Shown: in pieces, positions 7,213 to 16,206 of the stretch
Numbering within the stretch: position 1 is the first letter of the stretch
Layout: every line of letters begins with the position of its first letter
Source of the DNA: Pseudoalteromonas sp. T1lg48
GTDB lineage: Bacteria; Pseudomonadota; Gammaproteobacteria; Enterobacterales; Alteromonadaceae
NCBI RefSeq assembly: GCF_002964785.1
Contig: NZ_PQCC01000004.1
Span: forward strand, 496,001-560,000
Length of the DNA stretch: 64,000 nucleotides
Direction: 5' to 3'
The notes under the pieces: generated by a model
Databases searched by the model: none
What the model was told of the DNA's origin: nothing
The model's input: the letters and a program-made list of their open reading frames with translations, nothing else
Position numbers and translations under genes: made by a program

Positions 7213-10155
7213 TTAGAAGTTGTAAGTCACGTTTGCGAAGAAACGACGACCTAGGTTGTCATACTGTGAATACAATGCAGAGTTACCCGTTGCACGCACG
7301 TAAGACGGAGAAACCTGAGGAGGAATCTTGTCGAACAGGTTCGAAATACCCATAGTAACGTCTAGGTTATCGAACTGCATGCTGCCTGATAGTGCATGGT
7401 AGAAGGTTGTTGGTGTTTCCGCGATAAAGGTCACGTCCTCACCACGGTACGTAGTTTCGTTGCTGTCGTCGAAGTACTCGTAATCGTTTGTCTTATCGAT
7501 ATAACGAGTGGTCCAAGTAACGCTCCAATCGTCGTTAGAGTAAGTTAGTCGACCGATACCTACGTGCTTAGGATCACCGATTTCACCGATGTACTGGCTT
7601 GGCTCGCTATCAGCAAATAGCTGGTAAGTGCGCTCAATCTGGATTGTGTGCTCTAAGCTAAAGCGAAGTGAACCGAAGTCGAAGTCATCCTGATAGGTGA
7701 AGTTTAAGTCCACACCACGCGTACCTTGGCTGGCAACGTTAGTGTAACCACCGAAGATAGTATCGATACCGTAGTCGCCGTTCGTACCGTCGTTACGAGT
7801 GAACTGCGAACATAATGGATCGTTCGGGAAGTTTTCTGAACGGTAACAGCTGCCCGTGATATCTGAGCCACCTAGGTTAGCAACCTGGTTATCAATTTTG
7901 ACATCGTAGTAATCGGCTGAGAACGCATAGGTGTCTGCTGGGCTGGTCCATACAAAACCATAGCCTTCAGATACCGAAGTTTCTGCTTCTAGACGGCCTT
8001 CACCACCACTGGTTACGAGCGTCGCACTACTGGTGTTTGCACCAGTATAATCGGCAGGAACACCGTCGGCGGCACAGTTATCAGCAACTTGTTGAGTTAC
8101 TGAGCCTTCACTTAGACGGTTACCCCAGTTATAACAAGGATCCACCGACATTTGGCCACCGAAGCTTGTTTGACCAGCTAGGTATAGCTCAAACAAAGCC
8201 GGTGAACGGAAAGATGTACCGCGTGAACCTCGGATGGTGAAACCGTCAACCACTTCCCAGGTAAGGCCTAGTTTGTAGGTTGTATCGCTGCCGTAAGTTG
8301 ACACATCTGTCCAACGACCCGATGCGGTTAAATCCATACGGTTAGCCCAAGACTGACCTTCTACGATTGGAATACGTACTTCACCGAATACCGCGCGAGT
8401 ATTCTGATCACCCGCAGTACGACTTGCACTTGATAGACCCCAGGAGTTGCCATTTGCACTGTGGAATCCAGGAGTGTCATCTAATTCGTCTTTTTGGAAA
8501 GACATACCGAATGCACTGCCTACCGCACCGGCAGGAAGTTCAAATAGGTCGCCAGTGACATAAGCTTCAATAGTTTGTTGCTTATAAATAGTTTCGCCCT
8601 TTTCCTTACCGAATAGGAAGTCACGTACTTCGGCAGAAGGGTTACCATATAGGAACTGAGGATCGGTCCAAGGCACATCGACACAAGTTTTACCTGAATA
8701 TTGGGTCGTTTCGCCGCTACATGATGTACCATTGGCGAAGTGATCCTGCGCCATTAGCATAGAGTCACGGAAAATGACCTTATTGCCGTAAGTACCTTTG
8801 TTGTAACTGTTCTGGTAAGAAACGTCCCATTCCCAGAAACCGATATTACCTTCAAGGCCTAGTACACCGCGGGTATAATCTACTTCGGTGTCAGAGCCGT
8901 AATGATCGGTTAGCGCCACCGGCAGGATGTAGGCAGCACCGCCGAAGCCATCAGCCACACCCGCAGGTTGGAAACCATAGTCGGCAGTCCAGAATTGACG
9001 ATATGCCTGAGTTGTTGTTTCACGTGAGCTGTGCAGCAACTCAGAGTAACCGCGTACATTTTCGGTAAAGCTAAAGTCACCCTGGAAGTATAGTGACCAG
9101 GTTTTGGTCTCAGGAGTCATCGTTTCCTTGTCTAGGAAAGGATGATCACGGTGCCAAAGGCCATCGCTTTCTTTACTGTAACCAACCGGATACCAACCTT
9201 CTGGGGTAGTGAAGTCAGCGGGAGCACCCGTTGCCCAGTCATTGAAGCTATCGTAACCATTGGCGGCAAAGAAGCCGTCATAGTCATAAAATGCACGAGA
9301 GCCACCAGGTACGTTTTCTGCACCCACACCCACTAGCCAAATACCGTATGGGGCGTCATTACAATGGTAATCGCCGGTACGCGGATCGATTGGATCGGCA
9401 CGGTTACCATCTTGGTCATAGAAACGACGAGCTGAACAGTCATAGAAATCACGGTCACCACGAAGTAGCTCTTGCTGTACGTTGTAGTCACCCACTAGGC
9501 GTACAGAACCATCTTCAAATTCTTCACCGATTGAGAAGTTAATACGCTGCGTTTCACCGCCCGACTCAAATGGTTGGCTGATGTCTACAGATACCGACTT
9601 ATCATCGCCTTTTTTGGTGATGATGTTGATTACACCTGCTACCGCGTCAGAACCGTATAGTGACGAGGCACCATCTTTTAATACTTCAACACGTTCAATG
9701 GCTGAAATTGGTAATGCGTTCATGTCGAACGCCGATACCTGACCACGGGTACCCGCAGGACCGGCGCGACGGCCGTTTAGTAGTACTAGGGTACGGTTTG
9801 CGCCTAGACCACGCATTGAAATGGTTTCAGCACCGGCACCACCTGAGGTTACATAACCTACTGTCAAGGCAGAAGTTACCTGGCTTGAACCTGCGGCAAT
9901 GGTACTGGTACGTAGTAGTTCACCCAGGGTGTTGATACCCTGCTCGGTGGCACTTTCTACAGAAATGATATCGATTGGGGTATCACTGGCGAAGCTGTCG
10001 GTACGGATACGAGAGCCTGTAACCTCGATACGTTCTGGAGCTTCTTCTTCAACTGCCGTTTCAGCATCAGCGGCAAAAGAGGAAAACGCTGTAACGCTTG
10101 AACCTAGAAGCAAAGAGTATTGAATCGCTCTGCCGATTTTAGACTTGTTAAACAT
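7213..10155 (-). CDS. TonB-dependent outer-membrane receptor (large)
   Basis: A 980-residue receptor with a signal peptide ending SSFAA-D. A TonB-box-like region follows (ERIEVTGSRI), then a plug domain (about 45-170) with the landmarks SMRGLGANRTLVLLNGRR and VEVLKDGASSLYGSDAVAGVINI. A long 22-strand barrel ends in aromatic YNF, as outer-membrane insertion requires. It belongs to the large Alteromonadales class without a siderophore-specific signature, often tied to peptide or carbohydrate uptake. Its downstream neighbour is an S9 peptidase, which argues for peptides. A Shine-Dalgarno-like AGGGAA precedes the start. A candidate promoter lies about 100 bp upstream, and soxR is divergent. Confidence 0.92.
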   Translation of the reverse strand: MFNKSKIGRAIQYSLLLGSSVTAFSSFAADAETAVEEEAPERIEVTGSRIRTDSFASDTPIDIISVESATEQGINTLGELLRTSTIAAGSSQVTSALTVGYVTSGGAGAETISMRGLGANRTLVLLNGRRAGPAGTRGQVSAFDMNALPISAIERVEVLKDGASSLYGSDAVAGVINIITKKGDDKSVSVDISQPFESGGETQRINFSIGEEFEDGSVRLVGDYNVQQELLRGDRDFYDCSARRFYDQDGNRADPIDPRTGDYHCNDAPYGIWLVGVGAENVPGGSRAFYDYDGFFAANGYDSFNDWATGAPADFTTPEGWYPVGYSKESDGLWHRDHPFLDKETMTPETKTWSLYFQGDFSFTENVRGYSELLHSSRETTTQAYRQFWTADYGFQPAGVADGFGGAAYILPVALTDHYGSDTEVDYTRGVLGLEGNIGFWEWDVSYQNSYNKGTYGNKVIFRDSMLMAQDHFANGTSCSGETTQYSGKTCVDVPWTDPQFLYGNPSAEVRDFLFGKEKGETIYKQQTIEAYVTGDLFELPAGAVGSAFGMSFQKDELDDTPGFHSANGNSWGLSSASRTAGDQNTRAVFGEVRIPIVEGQSWANRMDLTASGRWTDVSTYGSDTTYKLGLTWEVVDGFTIRGSRGTSFRSPALFELYLAGQTSFGGQMSVDPCYNWGNRLSEGSVTQQVADNCAADGVPADYTGANTSSATLVTSGGEGRLEAETSVSEGYGFVWTSPADTYAFSADYYDVKIDNQVANLGGSDITGSCYRSENFPNDPLCSQFTRNDGTNGDYGIDTIFGGYTNVASQGTRGVDLNFTYQDDFDFGSLRFSLEHTIQIERTYQLFADSEPSQYIGEIGDPKHVGIGRLTYSNDDWSVTWTTRYIDKTNDYEYFDDSNETTYRGEDVTFIAETPTTFYHALSGSMQFDNLDVTMGISNLFDKIPPQVSPSYVRATGNSALYSQYDNLGRRFFANVTYNF

Positions 10156-10244
10156 TTTATATTCCCTGAATTATTATTATCACCTACCCAAAAAAAGACC
10201 GGTAATTGAGCTGAATCAGCACAGTTAATATTGGGCACACTCCT

Positions 10245-10273
10245 TTTTTACCGACTCAAGTTACATTTGACAA
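10245..10273 (-). promoter_or_regulatory. Candidate sigma70 promoter of the TonB receptor
   Basis: On the minus strand TTGTCA (10273-10268), a 17-base spacer and TAAAAA (10250-10245), pointing at the receptor start at 10155. The spacer carries ACTTGAG, half of a SoxR-type dyad. The rest of the 10156-10541 intergenic region is AT-rich and holds no gene I can support. Confidence 0.35.
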
Positions 10274-10541
10274 CATAAAAAGGATTAAAAAACCCACATT
10301 TTTTCATTAGATGATAAATATTTATTTACACAGCAGCTACAAACGCGCTCGATTTACCACCGAAAAGACTAGAAAACGCGCTTATTTTTGCGTAAAACAC
10401 GCCAAATAAGAGAAGCGTTATATTCAGCACTAAAATACAATTTGATACATATTAAACCTTAAAAAAGAAGTTACTTGCGCTGTTTAAGTCACGATATTAA
10501 TCTCGCTCTATAAACAGACCTTGACTTGGAGCAGAGTACAG

Positions 10542-11003
10542 ATGGCAGCCACAGAACTCTCCGTTGGTACGGTCGCCAACCGCGCCGGCATAAGTATCTC
10601 AGCACTGCACTTTTATGAAAAAAAGGGACTGATCCGCAGTTGGCGCAACCAGGGTAACCAGCGCCGCTATAAACGTGATGTATTACGGCGCATCGCCGTG
10701 ATCAAGGCGGCACAAACTATGGGCATAACGCTTGAAGAAATTAAGGAGACGCTGAGTACCTTGCCGGATCAGCGCACACCCACCAAGGCCGACTGGCAGC
10801 GCCTATCGAAGCATTGGCAAAGGCAGTTAGATAAGAAGATTGCCTATATGCAGAGGCTTAGAGACAAGGTTGATGGCTGTATCGGCTGCGGCTGCCTGTC
10901 GATGCAACATTGCCCTATATACAACCCAGACGACCAATTAGCGGAGCATAGCAGCGGTGCTGTGTTACTGGAGCACCCCGAACTGGAAAAAACTGAAAAG
11001 TAG
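10542..11003 (+). CDS. soxR: Redox-sensing MerR-family activator SoxR
   Basis: A 153-residue protein with an N-terminal MerR winged helix (LSVGTVANRAGISISALHFYE), a dimerisation helix (about 80-110) and the diagnostic cysteine cluster C113-x2-C-x-C-x5-C124 (CIGCGCLSMQHC). This cluster holds the [2Fe-2S] centre that oxidants such as superoxide or phenazines oxidise. The length matches SoxR (about 150). I placed the start at the ATG at 10542 rather than the upstream TTG at 10521, because MAATELSVG aligns with family N-termini and GGAG lies about 10 bases upstream. No soxS is present. In bacteria outside the enterics SoxR usually activates a few genes directly, and the divergent TonB receptor and downstream transporter are the obvious neighbours to test. 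Confidence 0.92.
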   Translation: MAATELSVGTVANRAGISISALHFYEKKGLIRSWRNQGNQRRYKRDVLRRIAVIKAAQTMGITLEEIKETLSTLPDQRTPTKADWQRLSKHWQRQLDKKIAYMQRLRDKVDGCIGCGCLSMQHCPIYNPDDQLAEHSSGAVLLEHPELEKTEK

Positions 11004-11112
11004 ACTCGTTTCTTTATTGCCAGCTTTTCTATATCTTATTAGCCTGCACTAGATAACAAGAATATTGATGAGCGCTTAGCTGGATAGCACTAAAAAAGAC
11101 AGGGTTAATAAT

Positions 11113-12312
11113 ATGAAAAAACTCGGCCCAGGCCTGCTCGTTGCCGCCGCTTTTATCGGTCCAGGCACCATTACCACCGCGTCCGTCGCCGGCGCCAACT
11201 TTGGTTTTACCCTGCTTTGGGCGCTGGTGTTTTCGGTGTTTGCCACGATTTTATTGCAGAGCATGGCAGCCCGGTTGGCCGTGGTTAGCGGTCAAGGCTT
11301 AGCGCCGGCCCTGCGTGATAATATTAACCAGCCGCTGTTAAAGTATTTGGCTATCTTTTTGGTGATCAGCGCCATTGGCATCGGCAGTGCCGCCTATGAG
11401 GCTGGTAACCTCAGTGGCGCCAGCCTGGGTTTACAAGGGCTCTTTGGACAGCAGACGGGTAGCCTCTGGACACCGGTCATTGCCCTTGTCAGCGCCCTGC
11501 TTCTTTACAGCGGCAAATACAAATTAATTGAGCGCACCTTGATGCTCCTGGTGGGTGTGATGAGCATAGTGTTTATAGCCACCATGGTGCTTGCAGCGCC
11601 ATCGTTTGGCGAGCTATTTGCCGGATTTAAGCCTAGCCTGCCTACAGACTCATTAACCACAGTGCTGGCGTTGATTGGCACCACCATAGTGCCTTATAAC
11701 CTGTTTTTACACTCTGGAGTGATAGCCAGAGAAGATGCCAAACCACAGGATGTAGGCCAAGCCATTCGAACTCACAATTGGGACACGGGTCTTTCGGTGG
11801 GCCTTGGTGGCCTTATCACCCTGGCCATAGTCGCCACCGCCAGCGTTGCCTTCTTTGGCCAGCATACGGGTCCACTCAATGCCGCTAATATGGCGAATCA
11901 GCTGGAACCCCTACTCGGCAGCTATGCTCAGTATTTCTTTGCCATTGGTTTATTTGCCGCGGGCCTAACCAGTGCGATTACCGCTCCGTTAGCCGGCGCT
12001 TATGCGGTCTGTGGTATGCTCGGAGGCAAAGACGCGGTAGAAGATATGCGCTTTAAGCTGGTAGCCCTCGCCATCTTGGTTTTTGGCACCACGGTTGCCA
12101 GCTTGGGGCTCGACCCCGTAGCGGTGATCATCTTTGCCCAAGCCAGCAATGCCTTACTTTTGCCCATTGTTTGTATATACCTTTTATGGTTACTAAATAA
12201 CAAAAACGTGATGGGCCAATATAAAAATAACTGGTTGGTAAACCTATTGAGCCTGCCGATTATTATTACCGTGGTCGGCTTAAGCGCTTACAAGCTTGTA
12301 TCACTGCTGTAA
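11113..12312 (+). CDS. NRAMP-family transporter with altered metal-binding motifs
   Basis: A 399-residue integral membrane protein with about 11 hydrophobic segments, recognisable as NRAMP/MntH-like (COG1914) from GPGLLVAAAFIGPGT at the start and PYNLFLHSG in the sixth segment. In metal-transporting NRAMPs helix 1 carries D-P-G-N and helix 6 a Met-Pro-His motif, whose Asp, Asn and Met bind Mn2+ or Fe2+. Here these read G-P-G-T (residues about 17-20) and V-P-Y. All three side-chain ligands are therefore replaced, so it probably does not carry Mn2+ or Fe2+ as MntH does. Mg2+ or a non-metal substrate are possible but unproven. An AGGG-type ribosome-binding site precedes the ATG. It follows soxR by 109 bp and may be co-transcribed. 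Confidence 0.8.
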   Translation: MKKLGPGLLVAAAFIGPGTITTASVAGANFGFTLLWALVFSVFATILLQSMAARLAVVSGQGLAPALRDNINQPLLKYLAIFLVISAIGIGSAAYEAGNLSGASLGLQGLFGQQTGSLWTPVIALVSALLLYSGKYKLIERTLMLLVGVMSIVFIATMVLAAPSFGELFAGFKPSLPTDSLTTVLALIGTTIVPYNLFLHSGVIAREDAKPQDVGQAIRTHNWDTGLSVGLGGLITLAIVATASVAFFGQHTGPLNAANMANQLEPLLGSYAQYFFAIGLFAAGLTSAITAPLAGAYAVCGMLGGKDAVEDMRFKLVALAILVFGTTVASLGLDPVAVIIFAQASNALLLPIVCIYLLWLLNNKNVMGQYKNNWLVNLLSLPIIITVVGLSAYKLVSLL

Positions 12313-12321
12313 TGGTTGGCG

Positions 12322-12361
12322 ATATTCCGGCCCTTTGAGTACCCACAAAGGGCCGGAATAT
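12322..12361. terminator. Strong hairpin after the transporter
   Basis: A perfect 16-bp inverted repeat, ATATTCCGGCCCTTTG (12322-12337) and its complement (12346-12361), with an 8-base loop. There is no long T run after it, so it is a likely but not classical terminator, or an mRNA-end stabiliser. Confidence 0.65.
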
Positions 12362-12459
12362 TCTTGCTAATTAACTGTATTTATTGCTTCTTTCTTGATC
12401 CCGCAAGGATTGTCGTTCACTCTTAAAGGCAACCAAGGTTACGCGAGATAAAAACGCCG

Positions 12460-12975
12460 ATGAAATACTTACTAACCGCCATATTACTACTGTGTACCCA
12501 TATAGCGAGTGCTAATGGCAAACTTGCCAGCGAACTGCAAGTGTTCGAACCTTACCTGGGTACCTGGGAGTCAACCTTCAGCATGGGCCCCGAACAACCT
12601 GATGTCACCGATGTGGGCAAGTGGGAACGAGCACTTAACGGCACTGCGATACGCACTATGCACAGTATTAATGACGGTGCCTATGGCGGAGAATCTCTGA
12701 TTTTTTGGGATAAAGATAAAGAATCCCTGGTGTTCTACTACTTCACCACCGCAGGCTTTTACACTCAGGGTACATTAGAAGTCACTGACGACGGCTCTTT
12801 TGTTGCCTATGAAGATGTGAGCGGCAGCATTGAAGGGATCACTCGGGTGAAATCCACCAGCTCATACGTAGATGGGCAGTTTGTGGTCACAACACAATAT
12901 TTAAAAAATGGTGAATGGACCCCGGAACAACAGCGTCACTATAGCCGCTCGCAAAAAGAAGTGGTGTTTAAATAA
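12460..12975 (+). CDS. Small secreted protein, lipocalin-like (DUF1579-type) fold suspected
   Basis: 171 residues with a signal peptide ending IASA-N. The mature part opens with FEPYLGTWESTF and continues in alternating hydrophobic strands (ALNGTAIRTMHSIN, ESLIFWDKDKESLVFYYFTT, TQGTLEVTDDGSF). The Y-L-x-G-x-W opening and strand pattern resemble small beta-barrel families such as DUF1579 and lipocalin-like ligand carriers. I cannot name a ligand. The gene stands alone between two terminators, so it is its own transcription unit. A periplasmic location is likely. Confidence 0.65.
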   Translation: MKYLLTAILLLCTHIASANGKLASELQVFEPYLGTWESTFSMGPEQPDVTDVGKWERALNGTAIRTMHSINDGAYGGESLIFWDKDKESLVFYYFTTAGFYTQGTLEVTDDGSFVAYEDVSGSIEGITRVKSTSSYVDGQFVVTTQYLKNGEWTPEQQRHYSRSQKEVVFK

Positions 12976-13022
12976 ATCCATGCCAGGCGCAAAATACCAT
13001 GGCGCCTAATTGACTCCAAAGC

Positions 13023-13052
13023 AAAAAATAGCGCCTTAGGCGCTATTTTTTG
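13023..13052. terminator. Intrinsic terminator (bidirectional form)
   Basis: AAAAAATAGCGCC, loop TTA, GGCGCTATTTTTT: a perfect 13-bp stem with A and T tails. It follows the gene ending at 12975. The remaining bases to 13310 are AT-rich promoter-like sequence without a gene I can support. Confidence 0.85.
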
Positions 13053-13310
13053 TGCTCAACCAACACCTCCGCCTGCTTTTAAGCCGTGTTCGATAAACCC
13101 GCTTTCACACCCTGGCCTGAATGTTAAGCCAAGTTTAAAACTAGGTCACTGCCACTAACTTATTTGTCAAAAGCTTCCCTATTACCCATAGCCTTTGATT
13201 TACACTTTTACCTGTGATACTTGTAACTAAAAGTAAATATTTAAATAAATTTAGTTAATTATTTTCTCCATTGTGGTAATTGAGATTCTAACCATAACAA
13301 GGACAGTGAA

Positions 13311-14390
13311 ATGTTAAAGGCCATACTCCCACTCGCCGTTTCGGCATTATTAAGCACCTCAGTATCGGCACAAGGTGATGACTTTAGCCAGTCTTACCAA
13401 AAGTACAACGAGGCCGTCGCCGCCGGGAAACCCGCTGGAGAATACGCCAAAGAAGCCTACGAGCTAGGCGTCGAGAAATTCGGCAAAGACTCCGTCAATG
13501 CAGCTAACCTGGCAATCAACTATGCCGGTACCCTTGGCGTTCACTCCAAAGAATTACGAGAGCAGCGCAGAGGGCTTTATCAACAGGCCTTATCGATTTT
13601 AACCAAGGACAAGCAGACGTCTGAACTCACTTTAATAGACCCACTCTTTGGGCTGGCCAAAAGCGCCGATGAGTGGAAAAGTGCCGTAGAGTATCTGGAA
13701 AAAGCCATAGAGATAGCCAAAGAAAGTGACAAGCCCAAGTTTGTAGCGGATATCCAGGTTAATGCTGCGGAGGTGTTAATCCAGCGCCATAGATTCCGCC
13801 GAGCCGCCATGATCCAAGCTCGGGTCTACCTCGATGAGGCAGAAGGTAATTATGATGGCAAACTCGCACAAGACACGGTCGAGTATGTACGTTTAAACCT
13901 GAATCAGGCATTTGCAGAGGCATCGAAGCGCAACGTTAACCATGCTATAGAGCGATTGCTTAATGTGGTTAACGTCTTCGACGACAACTTTGAGTTTGAT
14001 CACACCATAGAGCTACAGGCACATTCCATGCTTGTGGAGCTCTACGAGGCAAAGGGGGAGAGCGACAATGCCACCGAACATTGCCTGGCCATAGCAAAGA
14101 TGCGCCCTTGGACTGCAGACGCAGAGCAAACCCCGTTATACCGCGTTCATCCAAAATACCCCGTCGCCGAAGCCAAGAAAGGCAAAAATGGCTGGGTGGA
14201 AATGCAAATCACCATAGACTCGGCCGGCTTTGTAGAGCAAGCGGAAATACTGGATTCAGAGGGGGGCGCTGGATTTGAACTCGAATCACGTAAAGCGGTT
14301 GAACAATGGCGTTATGCCCCCAAGTTTGAAAATGGGCAGCCGGTTGCGGCCACAACCAAGGTCCGATTAGACTTTAAACTGGGTTCCTAA
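13311..14390 (+). CDS. Periplasmic TonB C-terminal domain protein with helical repeats
   Basis: 359 residues. The N-terminus is a cleavable signal peptide (ending VSA-Q), not the uncleaved anchor of a true TonB. Residues about 25-260 are helical and TPR-like (for example YLEKAIEIAKES, AAMIQARVYLDEAEG). Residues about 265-358 are a TonB_C domain with its usual landmarks: YRVHPKYPVAEAKKGKNGW, VEMQITIDSAG, AVEQWRYAPK. Without an ExbBD-coupled transmembrane helix it probably does not energise receptors itself. It might bind receptor plugs or act as a periplasmic adaptor. Such secreted TonB_C proteins are frequent in Alteromonadales, but their role is unsettled. RBS AAGGACAG lies 7 bases upstream. 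Confidence 0.82.
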   Translation: MLKAILPLAVSALLSTSVSAQGDDFSQSYQKYNEAVAAGKPAGEYAKEAYELGVEKFGKDSVNAANLAINYAGTLGVHSKELREQRRGLYQQALSILTKDKQTSELTLIDPLFGLAKSADEWKSAVEYLEKAIEIAKESDKPKFVADIQVNAAEVLIQRHRFRRAAMIQARVYLDEAEGNYDGKLAQDTVEYVRLNLNQAFAEASKRNVNHAIERLLNVVNVFDDNFEFDHTIELQAHSMLVELYEAKGESDNATEHCLAIAKMRPWTADAEQTPLYRVHPKYPVAEAKKGKNGWVEMQITIDSAGFVEQAEILDSEGGAGFELESRKAVEQWRYAPKFENGQPVAATTKVRLDFKLGS

Positions 14391-14466
14391 TAACGAACGA
14401 GCGAGCGAATAAATAACACGGGCATAAAGCTACGTTAAGCTAACAAAAAAGTATAAATTTCGATCT

Positions 14467-14500
14467 AAGTCATAAAACTGTCATTTAGACGGCGCATAAT
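14467..14500 (+). promoter_or_regulatory. PHO box (PhoB site) plus -10
   Basis: AAGTCAT-AAAA-CTGTCAT at 14467-14484: two heptamers 11 bp apart that match the classical direct repeat CTGTCAT-n4-CTGTCAT at 16 of 18 positions, including the spacer of the best-known pstS-type box. CATAAT at 14495-14500 follows after 10 bp, the spacing seen in PhoB-activated promoters where the box replaces the -35. It points to the gene at 14531. Confidence 0.75.
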
Positions 14501-14530
14501 TGTCCGCAAATCGGCAATAATTGACAGGAT

Positions 14531-15007
14531 ATGACCCAGTTTCGCTCTCCGTTGGCAGTGTTTTCACTGCGTAACGACAATGCTTTAGCAGACTTTGATA
14601 GTTTAACGCAGCAGCCCGTGCTTTTAGGCGCGCCCGAACAGTTGCCGCAACTGCTTTGCCGTCTGCCGAACAATGCCCAACCCGGGGACTGTCTTCATGC
14701 TAGCGTGAGCTTTGCCGAACAACGCCATGCCCAGTTGCAGGCGCACTACCGCGTCAGTGAGCGCGATCTTAACAGTGCTATAGTGGCTCTAACACTTCGC
14801 CCAAACACCGCGTCGGCTCAACTTGAAATGCAGGGTCAGGGACTGTTGCAGCTAAGCCTGCATGGTCGTCATGAGATCATCAAAGAAAGTGCTCAGTTTA
14901 GCGTTCATCTGCACCCGCAAAGCCTCTACGAAAGCCTGACCCCTAGCCTGCAAAGTAAATCCAAAGCCCGCCGTTTGGTCGACTACTGCCAACGCATTTG
15001 GGGTTAG
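14531..15007 (+). CDS. Unknown cytoplasmic protein, probably phosphate-regulated
   Basis: A 158-residue protein I do not recognise. It has no signal peptide or membrane helix. The composition is rich in Leu, Gln and Ala. The middle (about 55-130) alternates as in beta structure (DCLHASVSFAE, AIVALTLRPN, QGLLQLSLHGRHEI) and the last 25 residues look helical and basic (SKSKARRLVDYCQRIWG). ACAGGAT gives a ribosome-binding site 5 bases before the ATG. What sets it apart is the PHO box directly upstream, so it is expected to be made in phosphate starvation. It overlaps the 3' end of anmK by 4 bases, tail to tail. Confidence 0.7.
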   Translation: MTQFRSPLAVFSLRNDNALADFDSLTQQPVLLGAPEQLPQLLCRLPNNAQPGDCLHASVSFAEQRHAQLQAHYRVSERDLNSAIVALTLRPNTASAQLEMQGQGLLQLSLHGRHEIIKESAQFSVHLHPQSLYESLTPSLQSKSKARRLVDYCQRIWG

Positions 15008-16206
15008 TCGGGAAAACTGACTTTGCCCATGCTTACCGCCGGCATGCCCGCATGACCGGCATCGCTCGTGGTGCTGCCGGCCAAGGTCTCATTGGCGAGC
15101 AGGGCAAATAACACCGCTTCCTTGGCATCCGGCTCTATGCCTAAGAGTTGCAACGAGTCCAGGCTTATGCCCGCGCGGCAATGGGCACGAATGCGCGCCA
15201 TCAGCAATGGATTGTGAATGCCCCCGCCGCTGGCATAGACCTTAATTTCACCGAGCTGCTCTGCCAGGACATTAAGCTGCTTGGCAATCGCCAGCGCGGC
15301 GAATTCACACAGGGTGGCCAGTACATCATGATGATTTAATTCCTGGGTATTGCTTTGCTTTTGGCATTGCGCCAAATAGGCGAGATTAAATACTTCCGGG
15401 CCCGTGGTTTTGGGCATGGCTTTAGCAAGAAACGGCTGGGCCGTGAGCGCCTGAAGCAATGCCGGATCAACCTTGCCCCGTTTAGCCAGTTTACTGTCTT
15501 GGTCGTATTCAAGGGGAGCAAAATAACGCTGCACATAGGCGTCCAACATGGTGTTGCCTGGGCCGATGTCAGCGCATAAGGTCTGCTCTAAAGGCGCATT
15601 TTTTGCCAGTACAGTAATATTCGCTATGCCACCTATATTCAGCAGCACTCGGTTTTCCTCGTTACTGGCAAAATACCAATAATCGCCATAAGCAGCCAAT
15701 GGCGCGCCTTCGCCCCCTGCGGCGATGTGTTTTTGGCGAAAATCACTTAAGGTGATAATTCCGGTTGTACGGGCTAGGTGACAACCGTCACCGAGCTGCA
15801 GTGTGGCGTTGCCAAAGTCGCTGAGCCCGTGCTGGCTCTGCGGACAATGAAAAACGGTTTGCCCATGACTGGCGATAACATCGACGCTGTCAGTATCTAT
15901 ATGCCAACGCGCCAAGCACTCATTCACCAATTGCCCATGCAACTGCCCAATCCAGGGATTGATCAAGGTAAGGTGCTGCAGATCGATCTCACGCTTGGCG
16001 AAGACCTGGCGCACCCGCTGCTGATAACTATCGGGATAGGGGCAGGTGGTAAATTTAAGTACCTCAACCTGAGTCTTGGTACCGGCACCACGTACGCGAC
16101 ACAGGGCGACATCGAGGCCATCCATGGAGGTGCCGCTCATTAATCCGATAATAATACGCTCTGGCTTAGCGGCAATACCATAAAGGCGCTCAATATGTGC
16201 ATGCAT
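15004..16206 (-). CDS. anmK: Anhydro-N-acetylmuramic acid kinase
   Basis: A 400-residue enzyme of peptidoglycan recycling. It hydrolyses and phosphorylates 1,6-anhydro-MurNAc to MurNAc-6-phosphate in the cytoplasm using ATP. Recognised by the N-terminal IIGLMSGTSMDGLDVALC, the catalytic-site region ASHGQTVFHCP, and LLNIGGIANITVL with ADIGPGNTMLDAYV of the ASKHA-type fold, plus ASGGGIHNPLLM near the C-terminus. The full length fits the family (about 370-390) with a short N-terminal extension (MHAHIERLYGIAAKPE). No murQ or nagK neighbour is in view. Confidence 0.95.
   Translation of the reverse strand: MHAHIERLYGIAAKPERIIIGLMSGTSMDGLDVALCRVRGAGTKTQVEVLKFTTCPYPDSYQQRVRQVFAKREIDLQHLTLINPWIGQLHGQLVNECLARWHIDTDSVDVIASHGQTVFHCPQSQHGLSDFGNATLQLGDGCHLARTTGIITLSDFRQKHIAAGGEGAPLAAYGDYWYFASNEENRVLLNIGGIANITVLAKNAPLEQTLCADIGPGNTMLDAYVQRYFAPLEYDQDSKLAKRGKVDPALLQALTAQPFLAKAMPKTTGPEVFNLAYLAQCQKQSNTQELNHHDVLATLCEFAALAIAKQLNVLAEQLGEIKVYASGGGIHNPLLMARIRAHCRAGISLDSLQLLGIEPDAKEAVLFALLANETLAGSTTSDAGHAGMPAVSMGKVSFPD

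Noticed and set aside
10171..10189. Fur box in the leader of the large TonB receptor
   Set aside because: GATAATAATAAT matches only about 11 of 19, all in simple AT repeats.
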